Assembly: GCF_016808335.1 (NCBI RefSeq)
Contig: NC_053139.1
Location: 36,477,954 to 36,541,953, forward strand
Direction of reading: 5' to 3'
Source of the DNA: Panicum virgatum
Lineage: Eukaryota; Streptophyta; Magnoliopsida; Poales; Poaceae
Length of the DNA stretch: 64,000 nt
The notes under the pieces are model-generated. The model saw nothing but the letters and a program-made list of their open reading frames with translations, made no database searches and had not been told where the DNA came from. The position numbers and the translations under genes were made by a program. Numbering within the stretch: the first letter of the stretch is position 1; the number at the start of each line of letters is the position of its first letter. Shown piece after piece: positions 10,950 to 24,230 of this stretch.

Positions 10950-13900
10950 ATGGCGGCGCAGGGGTCCCTATTCGCGTGGAGGGCGGTGTTCGCAGCGCTG
11001 GGCGTGCTCATGGTGGGCACGCTGGTGTACACCTGCGCCACCGACGGCTCGCCGTTCCGCCCCGAGCTGCTTACGCCGTAAGTGCTGCTTCTCTTTCTCC
11101 CCCGATCCGCCTCCGTGTGGGTCGGATGGTTTTGCAGGGGATTGCATAGTGTTTACTCCGGTGAACTTTGGCAACGTTGCTAGATTCTGACGTGCTTTGC
11201 TTGCGGATTGGTAGGAACTAGGAAGCTATTGCGTTATTGTTGAGCTGAATGTTTGTGCGGTCAAGTAGCCATTAGGAGGTTCGTGAACTTGCTCTTTTCT
11301 CACAGTGGTAAGGAGACGTGATGAACTGGCAATGGTGTAGCACCTGAAAGGTCGTCGAAGTTTCATTGTAAAGTTAGATTTATTAATTGAACCTTAGTTA
11401 ATGTATAATATCGCACAATCCATGTTTTATAATCACATAAGTATAGATTGTTTCTGTATCTGGGTTTTCCTGGATCAGGACCAGTATGGAGGTGTTGGTG
11501 CTTTGCCAATATCTTATCATGAAAACTTACGCTTGCTCAACAATGCTGAGCCTGTTCGGAGGGCTGGGGGTGCGGCTGGATGCATGGTTGCTGGGGCTGG
11601 TTGGCTCTTGCGAGGGCTGGAATTTCAGCCGCAGCTCCATCCCAGCCGAACAGGCTGGCTGCAAGTAGTATAGGTTGCTCTTGATGGACCTACTTTTGGA
11701 GTTTTTTTTTTTTGATAAAACCTACTTTTGGAGTTAGTGTGGAATCATGACATATTTAGTAAAAGTTTGTTCTTGAGAGAATCAGTACATTTTAATAAGT
11801 GGACTATTTATTACATCAGAGTATGCATGTTATAACTCTTTCCACAGCTCCACTTGCTTACATCTACACAAGATACATACATTCACTTCAAAATTGTGAT
11901 TATATATTGTATGCAGATGGATGGTGGCAACACTGGTGGATTTTTATGTGAATGTAATTGCAATCTCGGTGATGCCTTTATTTTCCTGACTTCAGTTCCT
12001 AAGCAGTCACTTTTTATACTATGTTTTTTAACAAAAACCTCTGATGCTTACCATCTTATGAGGAAATGTTAGCCGGAAGAGCCTTTTTTTACCATCCTTG
12101 GGAGGTAACAAGAGACATTGTCAAATTATTACTTGGGGAACTACCAAAATATTGGTACGTCCAATGTTTTCAAATTGTTAAATTGAGTTGCTGGGTCACA
12201 GACTAGACGATTAATCATGACTAGGCATTGATTAATCATGATTGATTCTGGGCTCGTCAACCTAGTTGACCAGTCGGTCCAGGGCAGCTATAGCCTAGTT
12301 GGTTGCCTATCCTTGAAACCCTGACTGTAAATGCAGTAGAGAATAGAAAGAGTAGAACACAAAGATCAGGAGCTGGTCCGATAGCTGCAGCAGTTTGTAC
12401 CACTACCACTGAAGCAGAGTACCTTCATCTGCATGTCAAACCTTGGGAAATACAAGCAGTCAAGCTGGCAGAGCACCAAGTTGGATAAACTAGATATGGG
12501 ACAGGCAATGAGGGTGCAGAGAGGACTGAGGAGAAAGCAGCCGACAACCAGACAGCAAAGGACAGCAGCAGCTTGGCCGGCTGAGCCTTGAGTGCTATAT
12601 CACTGAAACCAGAGCTAGTCACTCAACTAGATATGCTTGATTAGTAGTCACTTGTGACTAATCAACGATTAGTCGATTGACCGGTCGACTATGTAATATA
12701 ATTGAATCGAATTGCCTGATCGATTTCGAGGGACTGATATCTCAATTAATAATGACTAAACGAGCGATTTGAAAACACTGGGTACCTCTGAAGGTATTGC
12801 TTAATGTATTTCTTGGTACCTCCCACGGATGGTAAAGGGACTACTTTTGGAAAGATCAAATTTAATTTCTGACTCAAGTTAGAGATGTTTCTTTCATGGT
12901 GTTTTAGGCATGGGTTATCTACAAGGAAGCAAGCTGGGTTAGTTCTGCTGCGTGGGTGGTTCTGTTGTTTTGCTTTGGCAGGTATTTGATTCCTTCTCCT
13001 CTAATATTTTGTAAACCTTTTAGTTTTTTGTCTTCTTTGTAGGCTTCTATGCTGAGTCCGATCAGCTTAATGGTATCCACCTTTCTCCTTTTCTTTTTAT
13101 CTTTTCAGTGCTGCTACTTGCGCTTATATTGTTACGAAGCTTTTTGAAGTAACACCTGCAGGACCATCCCAAGTTCCACTTGATCTTCTGTTTATCAGGT
13201 AGAGTACCAAATCATTCACGATTGACCATTTAATATGCTGCGCCTTCACCTAATTAACTGACATACTGAAAGCTCAAGATTGGTTGCATCCTAAATGTTG
13301 AGTAACATAGACTAGATGTTGAGTAACATATTAACACAGCAAACTGTGTTCCACCACATTCCTAGGCACACTGATCTTGTTGATCCATCGAGATGTCCAT
13401 GGAATGTTCTTTTGCATGCACTTGCTGTTAGTTGCATATTTTATTTATTATATTGATGCTATTTGTCTCGACTTGTATTCTCACAACATTTTCAGGCAAG
13501 GTAACCTATCCCAGAGAAAATGCTCTTATGTCATAATTGGAAGGGTTATTTTCAGCATTTTGGGGATATTCATGGCTACCGTTGTCATATATACTGTTAT
13601 CACTGATGGACTTCCTTTTAGAAAGGAATTGTTGACACCGTAAGTGAATACATTATAATTCATACTTTGTTTCCTTGCTGGTTTCTGGGGGCCTGTTGAG
13701 CTCAATGTAACGGATACAAGATACAAAGAGTAATTAGATGCAAGATTGCAGCAGCCTAGGAGCAATAACTGTGCAGCCATTGGTGATTTGAACTTTTCAA
13801 ATATATAATGCAAACATGAGATTCAATCCTACTAGAAGCCTGCGCTGAAATTACAGTCAACATTTAATTCGTACATTTATGTTGACTAAATTCCATGAAG

Positions 13901-16740
13901 CTATAGGTATTTTTATCAAAATTGTTCTGACTAGCAGGGACCATATGTCTGTCCTCTGAACCGATTTGATAGTCTCAGTCTCCCCTGTACTCACCACCTC
14001 GTCAATCTTGGATTCAGTTGCTCCTCCCAGCCCACTCCTGAAGCCGTTGCATGTCATGGCAAAGGGTGTTAGTGATGCATTGATTTTTTGCTTGTCAAGT
14101 TTTGATGATTTCGGCAAGTTACATAAATTCATCAAGTTAGCAACCGCCTGTGCTATTTAATCCCTTGTTGAATAAGACCTATTATTCTAAGTATCTGTCC
14201 TTGGCATTTAGGAGAAATGTTGTGTAAATATTTAATTTATCTGACAATTTAAATTGATGGTTAAATATATTTGTTCATCAGTTGAACTAAAAATAAAAGA
14301 TTCCTTTATCAAATTGAAATCTAAATTTCACTATTTCTATTGTTCATTTAGGTGGATGGCAGCAACCTTAATTGATTTCTACATTAATATCTTTGCAATA
14401 TCGGTAAGAATTCTTGAACTTGGGCACTATATTTAGTACAAACCATGAGATAGATGCAATCATGCAAACTTTTTGGGGGTGAGCACCAAATCAACATGAA
14501 TGATTTTTTTGCAGGTTTAATTTTTAACAAAATGTCATTTCCCAACTAATTTTTGTCAGGAGAAATGTAATGGGAAATCCTGGAAGAATCACAAATAGAA
14601 AGAAATTACAAATAAAAAACAATATTACTGTAAATAATAAAATTTTATCTTGACTTCTTAAGCTAAAGTTGGTAGAATTCAACATTCTTTACTCTAATTC
14701 TTAAGGTTTTTTTATGTGTTCATTTAATGCTTAGAGCAATGTAGTTTGCTTTATTGCATCTAGCTCATCTTTTGCACTAAACCCTCCTTTAAATTTTAGT
14801 ATTTGTTGAACTAATTATGTGAAAATTTATTTATTTTTTCATGAACATGATGTGAAGTTTTTACTCTTAATCTTTTAGTTTATCCAAAAAATGGAGACCC
14901 TCTTTTGGTAACTAGCTCCTGAATTTTTTATTTAAAACTTTCTGAGCTTTAATCATGTCGCGCTGTTATTTATCAATCATGGGGAGGATGTCTTTTCTTC
15001 CACACAACCAATTGAGTTTGTTCACTATATTTTCAGTGGATACCCTGATCTGCACATTATTTCTATCTCTTTAGACTCTTTTATAAAATGTGCAGCAACA
15101 ATTGTTTTGTATTAATTTGATGGTTATTATATTTGCTTGTTTAATAATTTTGGAAGTCTTACCTGGTGAATTTTGTTAAGCGTTGATAATATGCCTGTAG
15201 GTTTGGGTTTCTCACAAGGAATCATCTTGGATATCAACTACCATTTGGATTGTCTTGTTGATATGCTTCGGAAGGTAAATGAATCTTTTTTGAGGCTCCA
15301 AACATCAGCATCTTACTCCTATCACTATTTTTGCTTAACAAATCCATTTACTGTGTGCTGAGTTTACTGCAATGCTTTGTTACCTGAGTTGTATCTTCAG
15401 TTGGTTAATTTGTTTGGTTTGTTAATTGGTTCAGTTTGTTAATATGTTTTAGTACATATCATTCTGTTGGAATCAGTATCTACTTTCTACCTTGCCTGAG
15501 TCCTTACCAGTGCCCTTGCTTCCTCTGGAACTTCCTACCTTCAAGCCATTCAATTTGACCTCTTCTGATGCTAATTACCTTCATAGTGGAGCTGTTGCTT
15601 CTCCTCGTGCCTGCACCTTTGGTCGAATGCAGCAGTCTGAATGTACAACTGCTGGTGTGCGCCTGCTCTTTCTGCCATCTTGACACTGATTTTGCACACA
15701 TCCATGATATAAATGGGTCTTGCTCTTGCGTGCATGAAAGGGTAGGACCTGCTACCGACACCGATTGCTCAATTGTTGCTGTGGCATGGTATCCCATGTT
15801 AGAGATTACTTCTTAAGGGTCATCTTGAATATTAGAGACTAAGATGTAGGACATGCATACCTGTAGTCTCTCATACATCCAGGGTTGTGAATGTAAACAA
15901 ATGTAAACAATCTTAACAGCCAGAAACAAAACTCATTCTTCTTAATGCAACGTCATGCAGTTCTCCCAGCTTGTTCTAGAAAAAAAAATAGAGATAAATC
16001 TTGTAATCAAGTGTTTTCCTTTTAATTTTCTTCCCTAGAGGAAGTGACAAAACCAATGATAAGCATTAAACCTAATCAAATCAATATAAATCCCAAGCGA
16101 AAGCTACTAATGCATGAACAATACTAGTAATCATTATGCAATCACTTCTGTTGGCTCTCATGCCTGCATCAGGGGATTGTGCGGATATCCTGCCTATAAA
16201 TCTGAACATACTACCTAATTTATATATCTAAATAGTGTAATTAACTTATTCTATGCTAACTACCAAGGTAATTTTGTTCATTTTGGTAAACTTTTGCCAT
16301 GATATGTATATACTTGCATACTTTTTGAGTGTAGGAATATTATCTAATGCTTCCTAGTAGTAGCCCCTGTTGGGATTTTGTTGCTTTCCTACTTGCAAGA
16401 ATATATACATTTACATTATGTAAAGCTGACAAGCTGCTGTAACCCCATCAGCTGAAGTTTGTGAAGGACCAATTGCATTCGGGGTACACATAGATACATT
16501 TCCTCTTACAGTTATGGTGCATTCACATGAGTGGATATGTTGACATACAAAGTTGTGATTCATATCGATGATTTTATGTGCATAATTTATGAACCCTTAT
16601 CCTTTTTTTTCCTTCTTTGCTTTAGCATCACTACATGTGGATACATTGTCCTCCAACTTCTCCAAGTATCATATCAAGACCCAATCTACTACGTGCTATT
16701 GAACTCTCATAGCAAGTATGGAATTGCGACTTCCCTATAA
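10950..16740 (+). CDS. DUF1475-like multi-pass membrane protein, 242 aa, 8 exons
   Basis: Exons: 10950-11077, 11917-11968, 12908-12981, 13109-13198, 13496-13639, 14352-14403, 15201-15274, 16626-16740. All introns are GT-AG, the joined length is 729 nt with one stop (TAA at 16738-16740), and every junction keeps frame. The protein consists of two similar halves. Each has a hydrophobic segment followed by YT-[AV]-TDG-PFR-ELLTPW, then ATL-DFY-N--AIS, then W---KE-SW-S---W-VLL-CFGS, and then a T-C-YIV segment. I recognise this as the plant-specific DUF1475 family (function unknown, about 250 residues), probably an integral membrane protein. Exons 2/6 (52 nt) and 3/7 (74 nt) have identical lengths and phases. 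Intron 2 carries a hAT element and intron 1 a small foldback. A possible polyadenylation signal AATAAA lies at about 17180. Confidence 0.85.
11545..11661. repeat. Small foldback in intron 1 of the DUF1475-like gene
   Basis: GAGCCTGTTCGG near 11548 is inverted as CCGAACAGGCTGG near 11646. The size and ends resemble short MITEs with ends of this type. No clear target duplication was found. Confidence 0.45.
12162..12780. mobile_element. hAT-type non-autonomous transposon in intron 2
   Basis: The termini CAATGTTTTCAAATT and AATCGCTC-type sequence (GATTTGAAAACACTG at the right end) are inverted repeats. The 8-bp flanks GGTACGTC (12154-12161) and GGTACCTC (12781-12788) differ at one base, as expected for a hAT target duplication. 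The 619-bp body has repeated GATTAATCATGA and GACTAATC words and no transposase frame. Confidence 0.75.
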
Positions 16741-17795
16741 TCCTTCATCTTCTATGAGCCTGGTTAGCTTACAGCTATCTAAACTTCTGCTTGAAATGTA
16801 GGAAGATTTGAAAATTCATTGAAGTATTATGTTCAGACTGGTCCGTAATAATATAAATGTTCCCTTCTATCTATATGTAAAGGTACCACAACTAAGGGTG
16901 TATCAGGATAGCAATTAGAGAAGTCCCTTTAGTTGAGGGAAATGATGACTTTGCCAACTTCTCTGCAAAATGAACTGAAAGCTGAATCTCTGTTATTGTA
17001 CTTCTGATTCAATTGCTTGGACAGTGATCTTTTCTTTCTTTCTTTTTTGTTGTTGTTGCTTTTTTGAAATCCTGATCCGTTCAATGCAAACAATTTCAAA
17101 AATCAAGTGAAGGTTTTATTTGTAAGAATGCAATTGGTGCTGGATGTTCCAAATATTGTTCTGATTGTCAATTAAGTTGAATAAAACAGCTGCTTGCTCT
17201 ATGGCACATGTCACTCCTGAGTAGGTGAAGGGCCTCAGTGTCCAGTGGGGAAGAGCTTTATACAGTAAACGATATGCATGCCCCTTAAGTTAATGGATGG
17301 TTGGTGTACATGTCTCTTATTCCCTGTAGTCCTTTTGCTTTAGCTTATTTGTACCAAGTGACTACGCATCCCTAGGTTAATTCCGTGGCATACGGGCACC
17401 ATTCTAGAAAACGAATTGTGGCCTATGGAGATGCTTGCTCTATGAAACTGAGTGTCAATTACCAGGAGCTCTGGAGTATGGGAAAATTGTTAGTTAGGTC
17501 ATTGCAAAGAAGGCTGCTGAGATCGATGAACTCTAGGGCAAATGGTATTATAGAGGCGTGAGGTTGTACAATGATGAAGATATAAAATCCTCAAGTTGAT
17601 TGAAATTCACATATAGGGAGCGAGAGCTTTGAGCCTACTAGTTCTATTAGGAATGAGGCTGTGGTGTATTTCTTTCAGAAAGAACATTGATGACAAAGCA
17701 TAGGATGGAGGACTATCAGCCATTCAGCCTGCTCTCATGGAGATCCAGGACTTAGGCTACCATGCAACTAGTTGTGTTTTTTTAAGAGAACATGC
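16741..17795. other. Intergenic between convergent genes
   Basis: This holds the 3' untranslated region of the DUF1475-like gene (AATAAA near 17180), followed by sequence without recognisable genes, and then the 3' end of the receptor kinase on the other strand. Confidence 0.4.
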
Positions 17796-20700
17796 TCAAC
17801 CATGTAGCGCTGCAAATGCTTCCTTGATTGCGATGACTTCAGTGTAAACATCCTGCATTGTGGGTCGATCTTTTGGTGTCTCCATAGAGCACAAGAGACC
17901 GAGTTTAACCATCTGCACGATGCAGCTGTCCAGACCATCTGTTGCATTATTTCCATGGTCCAGATTGTTGTTCAGATCACCATCTTCTGCAGTGATATAA
18001 GGATCTAGAACTTCACCAATGTTTTGAGGAAATGCTTTTTCCACAAATGTGTGAAGGTTCAAACCATTAGTAAACATCTCATCTATCGGACGCTTGCCTG
18101 TGAGCATTTCTAGGATGACAATTCCATAGCTGTAGACATCGCCTTCAGTTGAGAGTTTGCTCCCGAAGCCGTACTCTGTAATATTGATCAAACAATTTAT
18201 CTCTTAGTACTGACAAGAAACAATAAAAGGACACTGTTAAATTGTGGGAAACTGGAAATGTAAAATATGACTAATTAAAAAATAGATAAAACGGTCATGA
18301 TATTCAAAATGTCCAATTTTGTAGTAAAGGTTTTCACCTGGTGCAATGTATCCAATTGATCCTCTTGGTCCCAGTAAGCTTGTAGAACTATGATGGTAGG
18401 AATGATCAAAAGTTCGAAGAAACTTAGTTAACCCGAAGTCAGCAAGACGTGCACCCATAACATCATCCAGAAGGATATTGCTGGGCTTCAAATCACAATG
18501 GATCACAGGGTGCAAACAACGATTGTGTAGGTAATCCAAAGCAGAAGCTATGTCCGTTGCTATTGTTATTCTGCAGCTCAAACTCAATGGTCTTTTCAAT
18601 CCATACTTGTTCAGTTTAGGATAAAGCCAGCCCTCTAGGCTCCCATTAGGCATATATTCAACAATAAGAGCTTTGAATTCATGTCCTGATGTATCAAATG
18701 TTGAGCATGCAGTAATCACCCTTACAAGATTACGATGCCGAGTGTTTCTCAATGCCTCACACTCAGTAAGGAAGCTCTTTGGTACTCCAAGTTGATCAAG
18801 TTTGAAAACCTTGATAGCAACTGTATGTTCTCCAAAATCAAATCTACCTTTGTAGACTGATCCAGTTTTTCCAGAGCCAACCAAGTTGGCCAAAGAGAAA
18901 CCATTTGTTGCTTTGACTAAATCAGCATAGGAGTACTGTAGAAACTCGTTGCAAGATGGATGAGATGACCGTGTAACTTTCTTTCTCTTCTTCAAAATAA
19001 CAATTGCAAAACATGACAGCAAGACCAAAGAAAGGACAGTAAATCCTACTATCTTCAGAATAACAGTTGCTCGCCATTTTTTGGATGTCTCTTTGTTACA
19101 TTGTGGCAGCTGTAGCAAAGGGATATTAGCGCATAGCATCTTGTTTCCTTGAATGAACACCTCTCCTGTGTTCTGAAATATCCCAGCTGTTGGTACTGGC
19201 CCCTCAAGGTTGTTGAATGACAAATTCAGAAGCTTCATAGATGTCAAAGACTCAAAGAACTCAGGGATTTCACCAGACAGGTTATTTACAGAAAGATCCA
19301 TCTCACTGACACCTCTCAAATTAATGAAAGATTTAGGGATTGCCCCATGTAGAAGGTTCCCTTCCATGTGGAGAGACTCCAAGTGCATGCAGTCTCCTAG
19401 AGTGGAGGGGATTATTCCACTCAATAGGTTATTAGAAACATTCAGGGACTCGAGGTTTATCAAGCCGCCAATCTCCAGAGGTATTTCTCCAGATAGTTCA
19501 TTGTGAGACAAATCCAAACCTTCCGCAAGTGCGGAAAGAGTAAAGAGCTCCTTTGGTATGCTGCCACTGAAGCTATTATGGGAGAGGTTCAGTGCTTCCA
19601 AATTTTTGCAGTATCCTAATGCTTTTGGGATGGAACCACTCAAATTATTTTCTTGTAAATCAAGCTCACTGAGTTGGCTGAGATTACCAATGGAATGTGG
19701 TACCTGTCCAGAAAGTTTGTTTTGGGATAAGCTAAGGGTAAACAAGTTTGGAAGATTTCCAATTGAGTCTGGGAGATTTCCAGCAAGTAAATTATGTTCC
19801 ATGTAAAGTTGTGTAAGGTTTTGGAGGTGCTCTATCTCCTGTGGTATGGTTCCAGATATTTTGTTTGCTGTTAACAATAATACTTGTAAACTCCTTGGAA
19901 GGTTGCCAATGGAACTTGGTAATGTTCCTTCAAGGATATTCCTGTCTAGGCATAAGTAAACCAACTGGTCGCAATTTCTCAATGAGGATAAGAAAGACCA
20001 ATCTCCGGCTTCGAGTTGATTTATTCCTAGATTGAGTTCAGTTAAGTAGGGAAGGTCCCTAAAAGAGGGAACAATTCCATGGAATGCATTGTCACGGAGA
20101 TTTATCACTTGAATATTTGTTGCCAGGGCCAATGACGAGGGGATTTGACCGCTAAATTTATTTCCTTGTAAAATCAGTGTTTGAATATTTGGTAGGGTAT
20201 GTCCCATGTTATTTGGAATTTCCCCAAGTAAGCTATTCGTGCCCAAGTTAAGGTATGCCAGTGTTGACATTTTGTAAAGAGAATCTGGAACAGTCCCTGA
20301 CAGGCTGTTGAAACTCAGGTCTAACTGTTCTAGTGTAGTTATACTGCTTAAACTCGATGGAATTGATCCTTGGATGCTGTTCTGCGAAAGCAAGAGCCAA
20401 TTAAGAGAGGAAAAGTTTCCTAGAGAGGTAGGTATGCTACCGGAGAGATTGTTTTCAGATAGGATTAGAATCTCTAGCGGTGAGGAGATATGCAAGAGTG
20501 GTGGTATGGATCCAACAAAGTTATTAACTCCAAGGGCTAATACTACAATTGATGAGCTATTGAAAAGAGCAGAAGGAATCTCCCCACTGAGATGATTGTT
20601 TGTTAAATCTAGCAATTGAAGTGATGAACTATTCACAAGGAGAGGTGGGATGCCTCCGGTTAGCGTGTTGTTTGTGAGAACGACAGTACTGAGAACTGAA

Positions 20701-21389
20701 TTGCTTCCAAGTGAAAAGGGAATACCGCCAGTTAGATTGTTGCTGTCGAGAAATAAAACTGACAGTTTAGAGAGTGTACCTAACCCGACTGGGATGATTC
20801 CATGCAGTTTGTTGTTGAACAGGTAGATCTCCTGAAGCTCTGAACATTCGCTGAGACTCGAGGGGATCTCACCGTCAAGAAAATTGTTCCCGAGATCAAT
20901 GATCTGAAGGCGCGAGCAGGAAGACATAGTGTTTGGTATCATGCCTGTGAGGCTGTTGTGGCTGAGGTTCAAATAGGTGAGGCGATTCAGGTTCCCGAGT
21001 TCAGGTGGAATTTGCCCATTCAGTGTATTATTGGGAAGGTGAATAGACCTAAGGAAAGTGAGATTGCCAACACAAGGTGGTATCTGACCATGGAGGCTAG
21101 CTGAATCGAGAGCCAGGGAGACCACACGAGATGTGCGTCTCCTGCTGCAGGTGACACCAGGCCAGCTGCAGTACTGCGCTGAATCGTTTCTCCATGAAGC
21201 CATGGCTCCGGTGGTGCCGGAGAGGCGGAGCTTCAGGCAAAGCAGCGCCTGGAGATCAGTGTCAGATGTATTGTGAAGCGGTGCAGTGGGAGCTGAAGAA
21301 GATGCAACTGAGAGGAAGCAGGATAAACATGCGAGCATGATGGCCACAAGCACAGGGAAACCTGGGGTGGCCGCGTTCGCAGATGCCAT
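17796..21389 (-). CDS. LRR receptor-like kinase, subfamily XII (Xa21/FLS2-like), non-RD
   Basis: Two exons, 21389-18338 and 18175-17796, join with a GT-AG intron at the codon for Glu in IAPEYG, giving 3,432 nt and 1,143 aa. Order: signal peptide (about 1-33), LRR N-terminal cap with W-GVTC (about 44-85), some two dozen 24-residue LRRs of the L--L-L--N-L-G-IP type (about 90-730), a Cys pair, one membrane span (about 775-800), and a Ser/Thr kinase with GSGKTGSVYKG, VAIKVF, HCDLKPSN and DFG. The catalytic loop has Cys before Asp (HCD), so this is a non-RD kinase, a class known mainly from immune receptors that detect microbial patterns. It would sit in the plasma membrane; the ligand is unknown. 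The frame is open 32 codons further upstream to another ATG (21485), but the downstream ATG at 21389 places the signal peptide at the N-terminus. Confidence 0.92.
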
Positions 21390-21577
21390 CTGTCTGCCAA
21401 GGTGGATAGCAGCGCCGGTGCTGTGTTTTCTTTTCTTACTTCGATTGCAAACCTGAGTTGTGGTGCTTGTGAGGCTACGGTACATGAATTTATAGAGCTT
21501 GGCTCACCGTCACCCGAGCAGGACCAAAATTCGAGAAACCGAAGAATAAGTAGTGCTTATTTCGGTATAGGATGCAA

Positions 21578-21735
21578 ATGGGTAAGTCTGCGAACCCGCA
21601 AATTACGGGCCAGTTTAAACACGGCTTCGCGAACCAATTTGTGGGTTTCGTGGACTATGGGTAAGTCTGCGAACCCGCAAATTACGGGCCAGTTTAAACA
21701 CGGCTTCGCGAACCAATTTGTGGGTTTCGTGGACC
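21578..21735. repeat. Perfect 79-bp tandem duplication upstream of the receptor kinase
   Basis: GGGTAAGTCTGCGAACCCGC begins at 21580 and again at 21659; the two units are identical apart from the edges. Each unit can fold, since GCGAACCCGCAAATT pairs imperfectly with AATTTGTGGGTTTCG. It lies about 190-350 bp upstream of the receptor kinase start codon. Confidence 0.85.
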
Positions 21736-22216
21736 AACCCACTTGCATGGCTATTTCTTTAAAACAAAGTAGTAGTCATTAGTCAAACATTGATATGGTT
21801 CATATACGACAAGGTTCAGTCTATATTCATTTCATTTTTGTTCGTTTTCTTTTGAGCTGGGTTTTCATTTTTGTCGTGCTTATATACATTGCACTATGTA
21901 CATAGATGCTGCAACTGCAATGCAAAAAGATTGTAAATTTGCTAAACTCTGAGTGCGACATAACTAACTCGAGATGTCCAAGTGGACTAGTTAGTCAAAA
22001 GCTCAATGAGCTTGGAAAATATCGTTGCCCAGTTGACTGTTTCAAAGTGCAATATCTTTTTGCAGGGATATTTAGTTTTTTTTTTTGCCATCTTTACGGA
22101 GCGCCAACATTCAAATATCAACATGGTCTCTAATATACTATTTTGATCCAGAAAATCTATAAAAATAAATTATTTGAAATAGAAATGATTACTTATTATA
22201 ATTGGGAACATATTAG
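21736..22216. other. Intergenic, no gene recognised
   Basis: AT-rich sequence. A 75-codon frame at 21906-22133 has no recognisable domain. Confidence 0.35.
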
Positions 22217-22447
22217 GTGCAAATCAACCTCTCCATGCAAACTATGAAAACTTCAATCTGAGCCATCATATTAACATCCAAAGGGAGGGCCACAGAGAGG
22301 TGTGAGGGGAGATTTGCAAAAGTGTTATTAATCAATCCAAGGGCGGGTCCAGATTGTAAAATTAACCAATCCTTCATACCCTTTGGATGTTGATCCAATG
22401 ACACAGATTGAAGTTTCCATAGTTTGCAGAGAGATGTTGATTTGCAC
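22217..22447. mobile_element. Foldback MITE with about 70-bp arms
   Basis: GTGCAAATCAAC at the left is inverted as GTTGATTTGCAC at the right. The pairing continues inward through CTTCAATCTG / CAGATTGAAG and AACATCCAAAGGG / CCCTTTGGATGTT. The spacer is about 90 bp. A clear target duplication is not visible. Confidence 0.7.
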
Positions 22448-23480
22448 ATGATACATTCCCATTATAATTGTCAGTTTCGCAAGTGAGGTAGCTTGGTATA
22501 GGCTAGAGGCTGGGTTAATTGCCTAGCTAGAAAAGTTAGCAACATGAGGCTTGCCCTGACAAAAAGCCCGGCCTCTTCTCCAGCCTGACTTTGATGATGC
22601 TAGGGGGCGATACCGCGTCGCCCCTCCCCGCGTTGCCCCCCCCCCCCCCCTGGCGACTCGGGGGCGATACCGCGCCGCCGCCTCCCGTCTCCGCCTAGCA
22701 GCCTCCGGTGGCCGCTGCCGCCGCCGGCGTCCGGCCGGGCGGCGGCGGCGGCCGAGCCGAAGCTGGCTCCGCCTGCCTCCTCCTTCCCTCTCCCTCTCCA
22801 ACCTCCAAACCATGGTCGTCTTCCCGCCTCATCCCTCGCCGCCACCGGCTGCCTGGGGCCGGATCCGGCCTTCCCTTCACCGGATCTACACCCCCCATGG
22901 CCGGATCTGCTCGTGGCCTCCCTCCCTCGACGGGTGTTGTGGGGTCCCGGTGTGCTCCTGCTGGCCGCCGCGGCCGCTTGGCACGGCCGCGTGCAAGCCC
23001 GCGCGCTTGGTGCCCGGCCCCAGTTAGAGTTCGCCCGGGGGAGGCCGCCCTTGGCTGGTGTTGGTCTCGCCCTCCACGTCATCGCCGGCGGCGGGTTCGC
23101 CAGCTTGCTGTGCGTGGGCTGTGGCCATGTCATGCGCGCCTTCGGCCACTGAGCCCGCGGTCTTTCCCGTTCCCAGTGTGGCGCTGTGGCCTTCGTGCTC
23201 GGGGCTCGCTGCTGTAGCCGCCGCTGGTGGCCGCGTTGGCCCTGGTGTCACTGTCGCGGCCGCGGGAAGGGGGTCTGGACCTTGGGAGCCGATCAAAATT
23301 TCTTATGAAATTCGAACCGTCGGCCTATATCCCGAAAATCACCCAAGCCCTCAAGCGTTCTGACCAAAATTTGGAATAGCTATTGAAAAGCTAAACCAAC
23401 ACAAAAGGCCACGAACGAGCGAGCAAAAACCCGAAGCAATTCGGAAGCGAATCGGGAAAACAGCCGACCTGATCTGCCTA

Positions 23481-23578
23481 GACCGGTCTAACCGGTGCAC
23501 TGGACCGGTCTGACCGGCCGCGGCTGTTCAAAAACTAGCAGACCGATCTGACCGGTCTAGCCTACCGGTCTGACCGGT
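23481..23578. repeat. CCGGTCAGACCGG motif array (downstream array of the nested LTR)
   Basis: Several copies of the near-palindrome ACCGGTCTGACCGGT and half-motifs are spaced about 14-30 bp apart. Confidence 0.85.
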
Positions 23579-24131
23579 GGCACCCAGAAAACCCCCGAAA
23601 ACTTGGATTCAAATGATGAATCTCAACCAAACGACCACGAAAATCGATGAAACTTGGGGGATAGCTTCGCCCTACCCCGTGAACATATCCCTAAGAGATC
23701 TCGTCCTAAAGATCAACAAATCTTTAGAATTCGAGGAGAGATCAAGAAGGATTGGGGTTTTCTCAAAAACTCAAGAACTCCAATTCTGAAGAGCTAGCGA
23801 TTCCAGAAGGTTTGGCACGAGGCTAGAAACAGAGGAACCACTACAAAGAGCTCTACGAACCGTCACAATCAAGTGCACCAAAATCAAAACGAAAATCCAT
23901 CACAAAAAGCACGAGAGGGACGGAATTGGATTGATTCTAAAGCCCAGAGGGCACAAGGAGGATGGGGCATCCATTCCCAATCAAATCCAATACAAAGTCT
24001 CACAAATCCATAATCAAAACCTACTCTACAGAGAAGAACAGAGGGAGAGAGACGCAGGGGCGGCGGCCTGGAGAACCGAACAGTTCACGAACAGATTACA
24101 AAAGCTGCAATTAACCAAACACAAGGGGAGG

Positions 24132-24230
24132 GGTATTTATACCCGCGGGACCGGTCAGACCGGTACGCTGGACCTGTCAGACCGGTTGGTTAGACCAGTC
24201 AAACCGGTGCCAGGGATCGGTCAGACCGGT
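24132..24230 (-). promoter_or_regulatory. TATA box and upstream CCGGTCAGACCGG array of the nested LTR
   Basis: On the minus strand an array of five CCGGTC-type motifs (24230-24149) leads directly into GGTATAAATAC (24142-24132). The same arrangement occurs in the second LTR copy at 28016-28092. Confidence 0.65.

Noticed and set aside
15492..15816. Frames in intron 7 of the DUF1475-like gene
   Set aside because: The sequence lies between well-supported exons and shows no domain; possibly an old repeat fragment.
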